Notes: generated from the letters alone by a model not told the origin. Counted from the first letter of the stretch, positions 27,694 through 37,160 are shown. The stretch: DNA of 64,000 nucleotides from Rubrivivax gelatinosus IL144 (GCF_000284255.1 NC_017075.1:1302001-1366000), one strand, 5' to 3'. Numbers and translations are program-made.

Positions 27694-28485
27694 TCAGGCC
27701 GCCGGGCGATAACCGTCGGTGTCGCGAATGATGACGATCTGCTTGGTCATCAGGAAGAACGACTTCGACCAGTTGACGAACTTGCGCGAGGACTTCTGCA
27801 GTGCCTCGTGGTATTCGCGGAAGGCGCCTGCCTGTTCCATCGTGTCGTACCAGTGGCAAGACACCAGGTTGTAGACCGGCGGGTTCACCTGCTTGAAGTG
27901 CTTGCGCGCCGCGGCGTCGTTGTCGTTCAGGCGCAAACGCCAGTTGGCCTGGCAGCGGCGGAGCTGGCTCTTGGCATACGGAGCCTTTTCCAGCGCTTCG
28001 TCGTGGGCTTCGCGCCAGTACTTCTGGAAGTCTTCCGGATAGATGCTGTCGTCACGCATGACGAAATGCATGACCTTCATCCCGCCCTGGTTCTTGAGTC
28101 CCGCCAGGCCGGGGTTGAACGACGGCACCGGACAGGCCACCGGAATTTCTTCCTCTTCGGCCATGACGGTGATGCTGTTGCATTCGTCGGCGAAGAACTG
28201 GCCGTCCGGGCCCACCGGCGTCGGCTCTTTCGGTTCGAGCGCGTTGATCATGTCCGGGAAGGTGTCGAACATCAGTTCGACGACCGCGTCGCGATCCGCG
28301 ATCTGCTGGTGCGTCGAATCCTGCAGCGTCCCGAACGCGCTGTCGATGACGTGGTTCTGGATATAGGCGCGGAGCGACGAGCGATGTTCCCGTGCGAGCG
28401 TGCCGTGATAGAACTCGATATAGCGTTGGTAATCCGCTCGCGTCAGGCCGGGCCGTCTACGCGAGGCGGCGAGTAGTTTCAGCAT
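27694..28485 (-). CDS. EthD-domain protein
   Basis: 263 residues, first gene of the operon. It appears to hold two ferredoxin-like EthD halves. The first starts MLKLLAASRRRPGLTRADYQRYIEFYHGTLAREH; the second has MKVMHFVMRDDSIYPEDFQKYWREAHDEALEK, and both carry the F/Y..YW/Y...H pattern of EthD proteins. EthD proteins accompany ether and aromatic degradation enzymes, and fungal relatives act on polyketides. GAGGTG lies about eight bases before the ATG. A binding, cyclising or cleaving role on the same compound as the PhlG-like partner is inferred. Confidence 0.8.
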   Translation of the reverse strand: MLKLLAASRRRPGLTRADYQRYIEFYHGTLAREHRSSLRAYIQNHVIDSAFGTLQDSTHQQIADRDAVVELMFDTFPDMINALEPKEPTPVGPDGQFFADECNSITVMAEEEEIPVACPVPSFNPGLAGLKNQGGMKVMHFVMRDDSIYPEDFQKYWREAHDEALEKAPYAKSQLRRCQANWRLRLNDNDAAARKHFKQVNPPVYNLVSCHWYDTMEQAGAFREYHEALQKSSRKFVNWSKSFFLMTKQIVIIRDTDGYRPAA

Positions 28486-28805
28486 GTCATTTCACCTCAT
28501 GAATGAAGGCCGAGCTTTTGGGGTTGTCAGCTAAGCCCGTTTTGACCAATCGTACCCGCAGGAACGATTGGTCGGGCCATCGTATGCCTGTTGCATCACG
28601 GGGTCAACACGCTTTCGCAAGTCCGAGTTGCTCCCACGCGAAGGCGCGTTGCGTCGCGTGATGCGCCGCAGCGCTTGACGAGTGCGTGGGAGAGGCGTGC
28701 CCGGGGCGGCACGGCGCCCGACGGGGCGCCCGAATGCGCGGCGCAGCGCGCAGCGTCCGGCGCCTGGGCCGTAGGCCGCGTGCAAGAGCCGCTATGGGCT
28801 CGCGC
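28486..28805. promoter_or_regulatory. Non-coding region upstream of the EthD operon
   Basis: It contains the 10-10-10 palindrome at 28544-28573 and the leader of the EthD gene. The part nearer the sirtuin gene (28580-28800) is GC-rich and shows no gene or structure that I can support. Confidence 0.5.
28544..28573. promoter_or_regulatory. Perfect 10-10-10 palindrome, likely operator of the EthD operon
   Basis: GACCAATCGT and ACGATTGGTC are exact reverse complements separated by ACCCGCAGGA, about 60 bases before the EthD start. The inner ATCGT-N10-ACGAT recurs upstream of the porin. A TetR-type dimer site is likely. Confidence 0.7.
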
Positions 28806-29534
28806 TCAGGCGGTGCCCAGCCAGCGGGGCAGCAGTTCCTCGGCCGGGCCGATCAGCTCTTCGGCGAAAGCCGGGTGGCGCGGGCGCATCGGCTCGAGGT
28901 TGAGGTAGACGGTGTGGGCGCCGGCGTAGCGCGCGCCGCGCACGAACTCGGCCGCCGGGGTCACGGTGCCCGAGGTGCCGACGGCCACGAAGAGCTCGCA
29001 TTCCTGCAGCGCCTGCTGCACGTGGCGCAGCGCCTGCATCGGCAGCATCTCGCCGAAGAGCACGATGTCCGGCCGCAGCGCCGAGCCGCAGTGCGGGCAG
29101 CGCGGCACCGCGCCGGCGTGCGTCGTCGAGTCGGGATAGGGCACGAGCGCGCAGTCGTCGTTGCTGCAGCGCGTCGTGCTGACGTTGCCGTGCAGCTCGA
29201 CGACACGCCGGCTGCCGGCGCGCTGGTGCAGGCCGTCGATGTTCTGCGTGATCAGCAGGAAGTCGTGCTCGGGCCCGAGCGCCGCCTCGAAGCGCGCCAG
29301 CGCGAGGTGCGCGGCGTTGGGCTCGGCGGCGGCTACCGGCTCGCGCATGCTGCCGAACAGCGCCCAGGTGCGCTGCGGCTGGGTGTGCAGCGTGTGCACG
29401 TGGCCGCATTCGGCGACCTGGGCGTCGTCCCAGATGCCGCCCGGGCCGCGATAGGTGCGCAGCCCCGATGCGGCGGAGATGCCGGCGCCGGTGAGGAAGA
29501 CGATGCGGCGGTAGTGCGACAGCTCGGGGTTCAT
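28806..29534 (-). CDS. Sir2-family NAD-dependent deacylase
   Basis: 242 residues. A sirtuin: removes acyl groups from lysine using NAD. GAGIS (16-20) and QNID (97-100) bind NAD, His115 in ELHG is the catalytic base, and Cys123/128/146/149 form the zinc knot (CSNDDC, CPHC). VAVGTSGTVTPAAEF is conserved. It starts a minus-strand array rich in acetyltransferase genes and overlaps the end of the upstream MliC gene by four bases. Confidence 0.95.
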   Translation of the reverse strand: MNPELSHYRRIVFLTGAGISAASGLRTYRGPGGIWDDAQVAECGHVHTLHTQPQRTWALFGSMREPVAAAEPNAAHLALARFEAALGPEHDFLLITQNIDGLHQRAGSRRVVELHGNVSTTRCSNDDCALVPYPDSTTHAGAVPRCPHCGSALRPDIVLFGEMLPMQALRHVQQALQECELFVAVGTSGTVTPAAEFVRGARYAGAHTVYLNLEPMRPRHPAFAEELIGPAEELLPRWLGTA

Positions 29535-29848
29535 CGTTCGGCGAGCGGCTTGCGGCGCACCTCGCGGCAGTCGACCGGCACCCGCCGCCCGATCTCCAAC
29601 TGCAGTTCCGTGCCCTTGCCACGCAGGCCGACGCGGCCGTTGGAGTAGGCGTAGCCCGAGCCGGTGCGCTGCTGCGGCAGTTCCAGCGTGTCGCCGTCCC
29701 AGGCCAGACGCGCAAGCTCGCGCTCCGGCACGAAGACGACGTCCAGCGTGCGTCCGTCGTCGCAGGCGAACAAGGCGTGGATCTCGTCGACGGTCGGCGC
29801 GGCGCAGGCGGTGGCGGCGACCGGGGCGAAGAAGACCAGGCGTTTCAT
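29531..29848 (-). CDS. MliC-like periplasmic protein
   Basis: 105 residues. The signal peptide runs to about residue 17 (...ATACA) and is followed by a small beta domain with FACDDGRTLDVVF, the YAYSNGRVGLRGKGTELQLE strand pair and a second Cys (VDCREV). This matches the C-type lysozyme inhibitor (MliC/PliC) fold; inhibition of lysozyme is plausible but unproven. Four-base overlaps on both sides indicate one transcription unit with the sirtuin and DUF523 genes. Confidence 0.75.
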   Translation of the reverse strand: MKRLVFFAPVAATACAAPTVDEIHALFACDDGRTLDVVFVPERELARLAWDGDTLELPQQRTGSGYAYSNGRVGLRGKGTELQLEIGRRVPVDCREVRRKPLAER

Positions 29849-30381
29849 CGGGGCTCCGCGGGTTGGGATGGGGGGATCGTGCCGCCGTCCAGCGCCCGAA
29901 GCCAGCGATCCGCGGCTTCGATCTCGGTGTCGGCGAACACGGCCAGGCCGGCCGCCGCCAGCCGCTCGGCGGCGACGCCGCGGCCCGGCACCGTCGCGCC
30001 GGTGAAACAGCCGTCGTGCACGCAGCGGCTGCCGCACGAGGGGCTGGCGTCCTTCAGCAGTGCGACCGTGGCGCCGGCCGCCTGCGCGGCCCGCAGCGCG
30101 GCTTCGGCGCCGGCGACGAAGGCGGCGCTCAGATCCCGGCCGTCGCGCGCGAGCACCCGTGCGCGCCCGGCCAGCACCGCGGCCGCGTCGGCCCCGGGTT
30201 CGATCTCGGCCGGCGGCCGCGGCACCGCCAGGCCGGCGGCGCATTCGGGGCAGAAGCCGAGGACCCGGCCTTCGGCCTGCCAGCGCCGCAGCACCGCTGC
30301 GTCCAGGCGTTTGTGGCCGCCGTCCCAGCGCACCGCGTCGCCGAACAGGCAGGCGCTGACGAGCACGCGGGCCGGTGCCAT
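29845..30381 (-). CDS. DUF523 family protein
   Basis: 178 residues. The family signatures are VLVSACLFGDAVRWDGGHKR, GFCPECAAGLAVPRPPAEI and KDASPSCGS. Three Cys sites suggest a metal or Fe-S centre. DUF523 relatives are sometimes annotated as purine-nucleoside or thiouracil-desulfurase related. Function here unknown. Overlaps the MliC gene by four bases. Confidence 0.88.
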   Translation of the reverse strand: MAPARVLVSACLFGDAVRWDGGHKRLDAAVLRRWQAEGRVLGFCPECAAGLAVPRPPAEIEPGADAAAVLAGRARVLARDGRDLSAAFVAGAEAALRAAQAAGATVALLKDASPSCGSRCVHDGCFTGATVPGRGVAAERLAAAGLAVFADTEIEAADRWLRALDGGTIPPSQPAEPR

Positions 30382-30385
30382 CGCG

Positions 30386-31384
30386 TCAGTCGGCCGGGCG
30401 GGCGTAGACCAGCGTCGGGATGCCGTCGTCTTCGTCGCGGCGTTCGACGCAGTGCATGCCGGCCTTCTCGATGACGCGCCGCGACGCGAGGTTGGGCTCG
30501 GCGACGGTGGCGATGACCGGCCCGATGCCACGCGCGTCGGCCCAGCCCAGCAGGCCTTGCAGCGCCTCGCTGGCCAGGCCCTGGCCCCAGTGTTCGCGTG
30601 CGAAGGCGTACTTGGCCTCGGGCTCGACCTGGCCGCCCGGGTGCACCAGGCCGCAGAAGCCGACGATGCGGCCGTCGCTGCGCCGCTCCAGCGTTGCCAT
30701 GCCGTAGCCGCGTGTCGCGTCGTTGATCGCGGTGACGCGCCGCCAGGCTTCGCACTCGGCCGGCGTGATGCCGCGGCCGTCGCCGGCCCAGCGCATCGCG
30801 TCGGCGTCGCCGTAGACACGCTGCAGCGCTTCGTGGTCTTCGGGCCGCCAGCGCCGGCAATGCAGCCGCTCGGTGTCGAACAGCGCCGCCGGCGCGGCGG
30901 GCGCCAGTTCGCGGCTCATGTAGAGCACCTCGAACGGCAGGTGCTCGAAACGCCGCGCAGTGCCGGCGACGAAACCCAGGCGCTCGTACCAGCGCACCAG
31001 CTCGCCGTGCGCGGCGATGACGCCGATGCTGACGCGCGCAGCGCCCCAGCCGGCGGCGGCGGCCAGCACGGCCTCGCTCAGCGCGCGGCCGACGCCGCGC
31101 CGGCGCCAGGGCGGCAGCACCGACAGACGGTTCAGGTAGACGGTGCCGGGTTCGGCCGGGAAGTCCAGCGCGACGCAGCCGGCGGCCTCGCCGTCGACGC
31201 GCGCCAGGATGTAGCGCTGGCCGCGTGCGTTCTCGTCGGCGATCCACGCCGGCGTGCAGAACGACGGGTGTTTCGGGCAGTTGGTTTCGGTGAGGCCGAA
31301 ACGTGCGGCGACGTCGGCGTTGGAATGCGCGACGATCGCCGCGATCAGTTCGCGGTCGTCGGCGGTGGCGGGCAGCAACTGCAT
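30386..31384 (-). CDS. Tandem GNAT acetyltransferase (two domains)
   Basis: 332 residues with two GNAT domains in one chain. The first (1-165) has YLNRLSVLPPWRRRGVGRALSEAV, the acetyl-CoA loop R-R-G-V-G-R-A. The second (about 170-332) is of the RimJ/RimL type, with TERLHCRRWRPEDHEAL, HWGQGLASEALQGLL and EPNLASRRVIEKAGM. The start is the ATG at 31384 (MQLLPATADDREL). Substrate unknown; the fusion suggests a protein or small-molecule N-acetyltransferase pair. Confidence 0.88.
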   Translation of the reverse strand: MQLLPATADDRELIAAIVAHSNADVAARFGLTETNCPKHPSFCTPAWIADENARGQRYILARVDGEAAGCVALDFPAEPGTVYLNRLSVLPPWRRRGVGRALSEAVLAAAAGWGAARVSIGVIAAHGELVRWYERLGFVAGTARRFEHLPFEVLYMSRELAPAAPAALFDTERLHCRRWRPEDHEALQRVYGDADAMRWAGDGRGITPAECEAWRRVTAINDATRGYGMATLERRSDGRIVGFCGLVHPGGQVEPEAKYAFAREHWGQGLASEALQGLLGWADARGIGPVIATVAEPNLASRRVIEKAGMHCVERRDEDDGIPTLVYARPAD

Positions 31385-31392
31385 GGGGGGCT

Positions 31393-31800
31393 TCAGTGGG
31401 ACGAGCGCATGCGCTCGCGGCGCTCGGCCGGGTCGATGACGACGCGGTCCAGCCAGATCAGGAAACGTCGCGTGCGCAGCGCCTGGGCCTGCGTCAGCTC
31501 GCGGCGCAGCGTGCGCGCCTCGATGCGTTCGACACCCCCGTCCTCGTCGCGCCGCAGCCCGCGCGGGTGGCGGTGGCGCAGCGACGGGAAGACCGGCAGC
31601 TCGGGCACGACGCGGCGCACGTGGTCCAGTCGCAGCCAGCGTTCGGAACCCTCGCCTTCGACGATGTCGATCGGGACGTGGCGGAACTCGTGGTGCCGGC
31701 CTTCCAGGTCGCGCCAGGCGAAGGCGCGCAGGCGCTCGTAGATCCACAGCACCGCCTCGATGACGACGGCGCCGACGGCTTCGATCGGGGTGCGGATCAC
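31393..31800 (-). CDS. Hypothetical protein
   Basis: 135 residues from a GTG that overlaps the stop of the upstream GNAT gene (GTGA). It opens with a hydrophobic helix (EAVGAVVIEAVLWIYERLRAF) and continues with charged segments (HHEFRHVPIDIVEGEGSERWLRL, RTRRFLIWLDRVVIDPAERRERM). No family recognised. Confidence 0.6.
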   Translation of the reverse strand: MIRTPIEAVGAVVIEAVLWIYERLRAFAWRDLEGRHHEFRHVPIDIVEGEGSERWLRLDHVRRVVPELPVFPSLRHRHPRGLRRDEDGGVERIEARTLRRELTQAQALRTRRFLIWLDRVVIDPAERRERMRSSH

Positions 31801-32389
31801 GGCAGCGTCGAGCCGGGCTGGTCGCGCGGCACCCGTTCGAGGTACTCGGCGACACCGGCGTCGCCCAGGCACTTGAGCATCGCCGTCGTCGTGCGCGTGC
31901 TTCCGTCGGCGGCTTCGACCGGCCGCGTGCGCAGCGCCTCGTAGCCGCAGCGGCGCCAGAAACGTTCGGCGCGTTCGTTGCCGACGACGACGCCCAGCCG
32001 CAGCCAGCGGGCGCCTTGCGCGCGCGCCCAGGCTTCGAGCGCGGCGTGCAGTTCGGCGGCGGCGCCGGTGCCGCGCTGGCGCGGATGCAGCAGGAACAGC
32101 GCCGTGTGCCAGCAGCCCGGCGTGCCGAGGTCGGCGATGACCAGCAGCACGCCGGCCAGCGCGCCGTCGGGCTCGAAGGCGCCGGCGCACCAGTGGCGCG
32201 TCCAGCTCAGGTGTTCGGGCGGGCGTTCGGCGAACATCTCGGCGGCTTCGTTTGCCGCCGGCGGCAGGCCGCCGACCAGGACGTAGAAGTCGCTGCAGGC
32301 CTCCAGCAGCGCCTGCAAGGCCGGCACTTCGCCGGCCGCGAGTTCGCGCACGGTCAGTCGCGGCGTCGTGAACAGCGCTGGCATGTCGT

Positions 32390-32393
<4 letters not shown>
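31797..32393 (-). CDS. GNAT family N-acetyltransferase (RimJ/RimL-like)
   Basis: 198 residues. It opens with TTPRLTVRELAAGEVPAL, as in RimL-like enzymes. The acetyl-CoA motif is LHPRQRGTGAAAELHAALEAWARAQGARWLRLGVVVGNERAERFWRRCGYEAL in outline (G-T-G loop, then the final strand with Asn-Glu-Arg and Phe/Tyr). It overlaps its neighbours by four bases at both ends. Confidence 0.88.
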
Positions 32394-33436
<1,043 letters not shown>

Positions 33437-33479
33437 CGTGCAGACGGCTCGCGGGCGAAGCCTTCGATGCTACGCCGCG

Positions 33480-33902
33480 TCAGACGCCCGGCGGCCGCCA
33501 GCCCGAGGCGTGCACGCTGGCCGCCGGCGCGAACAGCGGCTGCGGCAGCGCGTCCCAGGAGAACCAGCGCCATTCGGCGCAGCGCTCGGGCTCCATCGCA
33601 CGCGGCTCGCCGTCGGCCGCGGGCACGACGGTGATCAGCGTCACGTAGTGCCGGCCGACGTCGGCAAAGACGTTGTTCACCCAGGTCGCGGCGAGCACCT
33701 CGCGGGCGACCAGGCCGGTCTCTTCCTGCAGCTCGCGGCGCGCGCAGTCCTCGGGCGTCTCGCCGAACTCCAGGTGGCCGCCAGGCGGCGCCCAGGTGCC
33801 CTGGCCGTGCGCGCCCAGGCGCCGGCCCAGCAGCACGAGGCCGTCGCGCACGACGATGACGCCGACGCCGACGCGCGGCGCCTCGGTCTGCGGCGTGCTC
33901 AA
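33480..33902 (-). CDS. Nudix hydrolase
   Basis: 140 residues. The Nudix box GGHLEFGETPEDCARRELQEETGL fits GX5EX7REUXEEXGU. RVGVGVIVVRDGLVLLGRR is the typical first strand. The NNVFADVGRHYVTLITVVPAADGEP region resembles nucleotide-sanitising MutT-like enzymes. It begins at a TTG that shares bases with the stop of the upstream gene (TTGA). Confidence 0.9.
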   Translation of the reverse strand: MSTPQTEAPRVGVGVIVVRDGLVLLGRRLGAHGQGTWAPPGGHLEFGETPEDCARRELQEETGLVAREVLAATWVNNVFADVGRHYVTLITVVPAADGEPRAMEPERCAEWRWFSWDALPQPLFAPAASVHASGWRPPGV

Positions 33903-34357
33903 CGCGGGGCGAACGCCTGCTCGAAGCGCTTGCGGTCGAGGTAGCGCGTGTAGCCTTGCAGCGTCTGGGCGACCGCCGGGTTGGTCGTCAGCTCCATGAA
34001 CGCGACGCGGCCCAGCGCCTCGAAGGCCTTGCCCAGCGAATCGCTGCCTTCGGCTTTCATCAGCGCGCGCACCTGGTCGACGCAGCGCACGGTGATCAGC
34101 TGGGTCACCAGATCGGCGACGCGGCGCTGCGACTCGTCGGCTGCGGCCATGCTGACCTGGCTCAGGTCTTCCAGGCTGGGGTGCGTGGCCATCGCGATGA
34201 AGATCCAGCGCGTCAGGTCCTTGCGGTCCTTGCCGGTGGTGTTGTCGGTCATGCAGGTCGACACGGCGTCGACGGCGGGGCTGGCCAGCGCGGGGGCGGC
34301 GAGGGTGCCGGCCAGGGCCAGCGCGGCGGCCGCGCTTGCGGCGATACGGAGGTTCAT
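33899..34357 (-). CDS. Secreted hypothetical protein
   Basis: 152 residues. The signal peptide (MNLRIAASAAAALALAGTLAAPALA) is cleaved near residue 26. The mature part has a Cys pair (TCMTDN and VRCVDQV) and SPAVDAVSTCMTDNTTGKDR, then helices. It probably folds in the periplasm with one disulfide. A family of small secreted proteins of unknown function is likely. Ribosome site GGAGG lies close before the ATG. Confidence 0.68.
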   Translation of the reverse strand: MNLRIAASAAAALALAGTLAAPALASPAVDAVSTCMTDNTTGKDRKDLTRWIFIAMATHPSLEDLSQVSMAAADESQRRVADLVTQLITVRCVDQVRALMKAEGSDSLGKAFEALGRVAFMELTTNPAVAQTLQGYTRYLDRKRFEQAFAPR

Positions 34358-34463
34358 CGCGTCTCGGGAGGTGCTGCGGCCCGTGCCCGGCACCGACCAT
34401 CGGCCCCGGCGGCGCGGGCCGCGTCGCGCAGGATAGCCCGACCGTGACGGTGTGTAACCCGCT

Positions 34464-35084
34464 TCAATCGACCCGCGCGAGGATCGCGACGCGGCCTTTG
34501 TCGCGGCCGCCGTTCGGCCGGTTCAGGAACTCGTGCCGCACGACGATGAAACCTTCGGCCTCGAGCATCGCCAAGCTGGTCTCGGGCGGGTGCGAGTCGT
34601 AGAAGAACTCGTGACCGAACATCGTGTCGGTGAAAGCCGGGTGCGCCGAGCCGCCGACGGTCAGCATGAAGCGCGCGCCGGGGGCGAGTGCCGCACGCAC
34701 GCGGCGCAGGATGGCGGCGTGCGCCGCGCGCGGAATGTGGAACAGCGAGTCCCAGGCCAGCGCCGCGGCATAAGGGCCATCGGGCTCGAAACCTTCGAGC
34801 CGCGCCAGGCGCCAGTCGTGGCCGGGCAGGCGTGCGCGCGCCAGCGCCAGCATCGATGCCGACTGGTCGACACCGGTGACACGCAAGCCTCGCTCCGCCA
34901 CGGCCTCGGCCATCGGCCGGCCGCTGCCGCAGCCCAGGTCGAGCACGCGCGCGCCAGGGGGCAGGCCGTCGAGCAGCTGCGCCAGCAGGCCCGCCTCGGC
35001 GTCCGACATCCGCGTGCGTGCATCCTCCCAGTCGGCCGCGATGGCGTCGTAGGAGCGGCAGTTGAGCGTGTGTGGGTCGTGCAT
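34464..35084 (-). CDS. SAM-dependent class I methyltransferase
   Basis: 206 residues. SAM-binding motif I is VLDLGCGSGRPM (47-58), with VTGVDQSASMLALARARL as motif II and the acidic residue at its end. The C-terminal half FMLTVGGSAHPAFTDTMFGHEFFYDSHPPE is of the small-molecule O/N-methyltransferase type. Substrate unknown; in this array it may act as a modifying or detoxifying enzyme. Confidence 0.9.
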   Translation of the reverse strand: MHDPHTLNCRSYDAIAADWEDARTRMSDAEAGLLAQLLDGLPPGARVLDLGCGSGRPMAEAVAERGLRVTGVDQSASMLALARARLPGHDWRLARLEGFEPDGPYAAALAWDSLFHIPRAAHAAILRRVRAALAPGARFMLTVGGSAHPAFTDTMFGHEFFYDSHPPETSLAMLEAEGFIVVRHEFLNRPNGGRDKGRVAILARVD

Positions 35085-35090
35085 GCAGCC

Positions 35091-35564
35091 TCAGCGAGCC
35101 TGCGCCGCGCGCCGCGCCCGCAGCGTCATCACCATCACGGCGACGACGGCGACGTTGGCCGCCATCACGCCCAGGCCCAGCGCGGTCGGTTTGTGCAGCA
35201 CCTCGGCCAGTTCGATCGGCACGTAGATCGCGCCGCCGCTGGCGGCCAGCCATTCGGCCCAGGCGCGTTCGCGGTACAGGCCCCAGGCCTCGACCAGGCG
35301 CAGCAGCGAGTAGGCGATCGCGCCCAGCGCCAGCCACACCAGCCTGGGCGTCTGCAGGTGCGAAGCGGCGTCGATGAGGATCTGCGGGTAGTGCGACGCC
35401 GGATTCAGGTGCGAGTAACGCACCAGCCGCGCGGCGAGCGCGCCCAGGTCGGCGTGCACCAGCGACAGCAGCCCGCTGGCCGCCAGCAGCACGACGAGGC
35501 CCTTGGCGGCCTCGAACGCGGCGATGGTGCGGATGGCGCGGCGGGCGGTCGACGGGCTGGGCAT
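35091..35564 (-). CDS. DUF2127 family membrane protein
   Basis: 157 residues with four predicted membrane segments. The openings ARRAIRTIAAFEAAKGLVVL and LVRYSHLNPASHYPQILI are DUF2127 signatures, as is AYSLLRLVEAWGLYRERAWAEW. Inner-membrane protein of unknown role, six bases upstream of the methyltransferase on the same strand. Confidence 0.88.
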   Translation of the reverse strand: MPSPSTARRAIRTIAAFEAAKGLVVLLAASGLLSLVHADLGALAARLVRYSHLNPASHYPQILIDAASHLQTPRLVWLALGAIAYSLLRLVEAWGLYRERAWAEWLAASGGAIYVPIELAEVLHKPTALGLGVMAANVAVVAVMVMTLRARRAAQAR

Positions 35565-35612
35565 CGCGGGATTCTGACCGCCGGCCGGGACTGGTGGATC
35601 CGTGGGCGAGGT

Positions 35613-36119
35613 TCAGCCGATCGCGAAGGCCAGCCGGTCCGACGCATCCCAGACGTGGAGGTCGTCGCTCTGGTAGCCGCGCAGCCAGACCTGGCCGTCG
35701 GCGCGGCGGAGGTAGAAGCCGCGCGGCTGCGTCGGGTCTGCGGGCTCCGGCGACACCACGGTCAACGAACCCGGCGGCGCACGATGACGGGTCGGTGCCG
35801 CCACGACCTCGGCCTGCCCGGGCCACTGCAGGCGCAGCCAGGGCGCCAGCGCCAGCGGCGCCGGATGCCAGCCGCGGCGGGCCGCGGCGGCCAGCAGTTC
35901 CGGCCAGGTCGCGCCCTGCGCGAAGCCCAGCCCGGCGACGTCGGCGATGCCGAGCGAGATCGTCCGTACCGGCACGACCTTCTGGAACGCCGGCGATGCG
36001 AGCAGTTCCAGCGCACGCTCGTTCAGCGCGATGCCGCCACGCCGCAACTCGGCCAGCAGCCCGGCGCCATCGAGGCCGCCGATGCGAACCTGCGAAGGCG
36101 GGGCCGTCTCAGCGCCCAC
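35613..36119 (-). CDS. Hypothetical protein, partly conserved
   Basis: 168 residues from a GTG overlapping the end of the Nudix gene by 11 bases. The motif pattern LLAELRRGGIALNERALELLASPAF, LGFAQGATWPELLAAAARRGW, LAPWLRLQWPGQ resembles a small soluble family seen in many bacteria and sometimes mislabelled helicase; no helicase motif is present here. It ends with WLRGYQSDDLHVWDASDRLAF. Function unknown. Confidence 0.68.
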   Translation of the reverse strand: MGAETAPPSQVRIGGLDGAGLLAELRRGGIALNERALELLASPAFQKVVPVRTISLGIADVAGLGFAQGATWPELLAAAARRGWHPAPLALAPWLRLQWPGQAEVVAAPTRHRAPPGSLTVVSPEPADPTQPRGFYLRRADGQVWLRGYQSDDLHVWDASDRLAFAIG

Positions 36120-36549
36120 CGTCCCAGCCGAACTCCGAATACAGCTCGCCGGCCGCGATGCACGCCAGCGCGTGGCGCACGTAGGGCACCATCGTCTCGG
36201 GCAGCGCGTCCAGCGGGTACCAGGCGAGTTCGCTGCACTTGTGCGGCTCGCGGTTCTCGGGCTCGCCCTGCCAGCGTTCGGCGGCGAAGAACATCGACAT
36301 GCGTTCGTTGTCGCTGCGGCGGTGGATCAGGTGCACGAGGCGCAGGTCCTCGGGCGCGATGGCGAGGCCGGCCTCCTCGAGCGCTTCGCGCGCCATCGCG
36401 GCGCGGGACGGTTCGCCGCCGTCGACGTGGCCGGCGACCAGGCTGTGGAGCCCGTCGGCATAACCGGTGTTGGCGCGCTGCAGCAGCAGCACGTGGCCAT
36501 CGCGCACGAGCACGAGGTGGACTTCGGGGATCAGGGAAAAGCGTGCCAT
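36109..36549 (-). CDS. Nudix hydrolase
   Basis: 146 residues. The Nudix box GHVDGGEPSRAAMAREALEEAGL is intact. It opens FSLIPEVHLVLVRDGHVLLLQRANTGYADG, typical of ADP-ribose or nucleotide pyrophosphatases. The end (SELAWYPLDALPETMVPYVRHAL) is common in MutT-like proteins. Independent of the Nudix gene at 33480; the two share little beyond the box. Confidence 0.9.
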   Translation of the reverse strand: MARFSLIPEVHLVLVRDGHVLLLQRANTGYADGLHSLVAGHVDGGEPSRAAMAREALEEAGLAIAPEDLRLVHLIHRRSDNERMSMFFAAERWQGEPENREPHKCSELAWYPLDALPETMVPYVRHALACIAAGELYSEFGWDGGR

Positions 36550-36579
36550 GCGGCGACGCTAACCGATGCGGCGCTCGGT

Positions 36580-36654
36580 CCTCGCGCGTGAAATCGCGTT
36601 CGGGCCCTCGGCAGGCGCACGACGCCTTCCGGCGTCCTGCGTCCAGGCTCAGGC
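36580..36654. repeat. 75-bp dispersed repeat, copy A
   Basis: Matches 58623-58697 at 69 of 75 positions in the same orientation. On the minus strand it contains a stem CGCAGGACGCC / GGCGTCGTGCG around a GGAA tetraloop (one mismatch). The stop codon of the SRPBCC gene (36649-36651) lies inside it. Confidence 0.75.
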
Positions 36655-37095
36655 CGGGATCTCGGGCTCCACCAGCCAGGCGAGCTGGGCCAGCGACTCC
36701 TGCCAGCCCAGGTGGCACATCTCCAGCGGGATCGCGTCCGGGATGCCGCTCTGCTGCACCGCGAGCGCCGTGCCGCAGCTGACCGTCGCGAAGCTGACCG
36801 CGGTGCGCATCTCGCCGGGCAGCGCGGGGTCGTCGAAGCGGTCGGTGTAGACCAGCCGCCGGCCGGGATCGACCTCCAGGTACTCGCCGCCGAACGAATG
36901 CACGCCGCCGTGGCCGAAGTTGCGGAAACTCATGCGGAAACGCCCGCCGGTGCGCACGTCCAGCGTCTCGACGCGGCAGGTGAAGCCGTAGGGCGGCAGC
37001 CAGCGCACCAGCGCGTCGGCTTCGGTGAAGGCGCGGAAGACCTTGTCGGCCGGGGCGCGCAGCACGCGGTGCAGGTGGATCGTGCGGTCGGTCAT
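36649..37095 (-). CDS. SRPBCC/AHSA1-like START-fold protein
   Basis: 148 residues. IHLHRVLRAPADKVFRAFTEADALVRWLPPYGFTCRV is the Aha1-type opening; GGRFRMSFRNFGHG, EVDPGRRLVYTDRFDD and LGWQESLAQLAWLVE complete the fold. A hydrophobic ligand pocket protein; could bind or turn over a small molecule. Its stop codon lies inside the 75-bp repeat. Confidence 0.9.
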   Translation of the reverse strand: MTDRTIHLHRVLRAPADKVFRAFTEADALVRWLPPYGFTCRVETLDVRTGGRFRMSFRNFGHGGVHSFGGEYLEVDPGRRLVYTDRFDDPALPGEMRTAVSFATVSCGTALAVQQSGIPDAIPLEMCHLGWQESLAQLAWLVEPEIPA

Positions 37096-37160
37096 CGTCG
37101 GCTCCTCGGGTGGTTCGTCGGCGCCGCGGCGCGGGCAGCAGGCGTGCCCGCCGGCGGCCG

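Noticed and set aside
28531..28785. An 84-residue minus-strand frame upstream of the EthD gene.
   Set aside because: Arg/Pro-rich low-complexity sequence in GC-rich intergenic DNA, overlaps the palindromic operator; no support.
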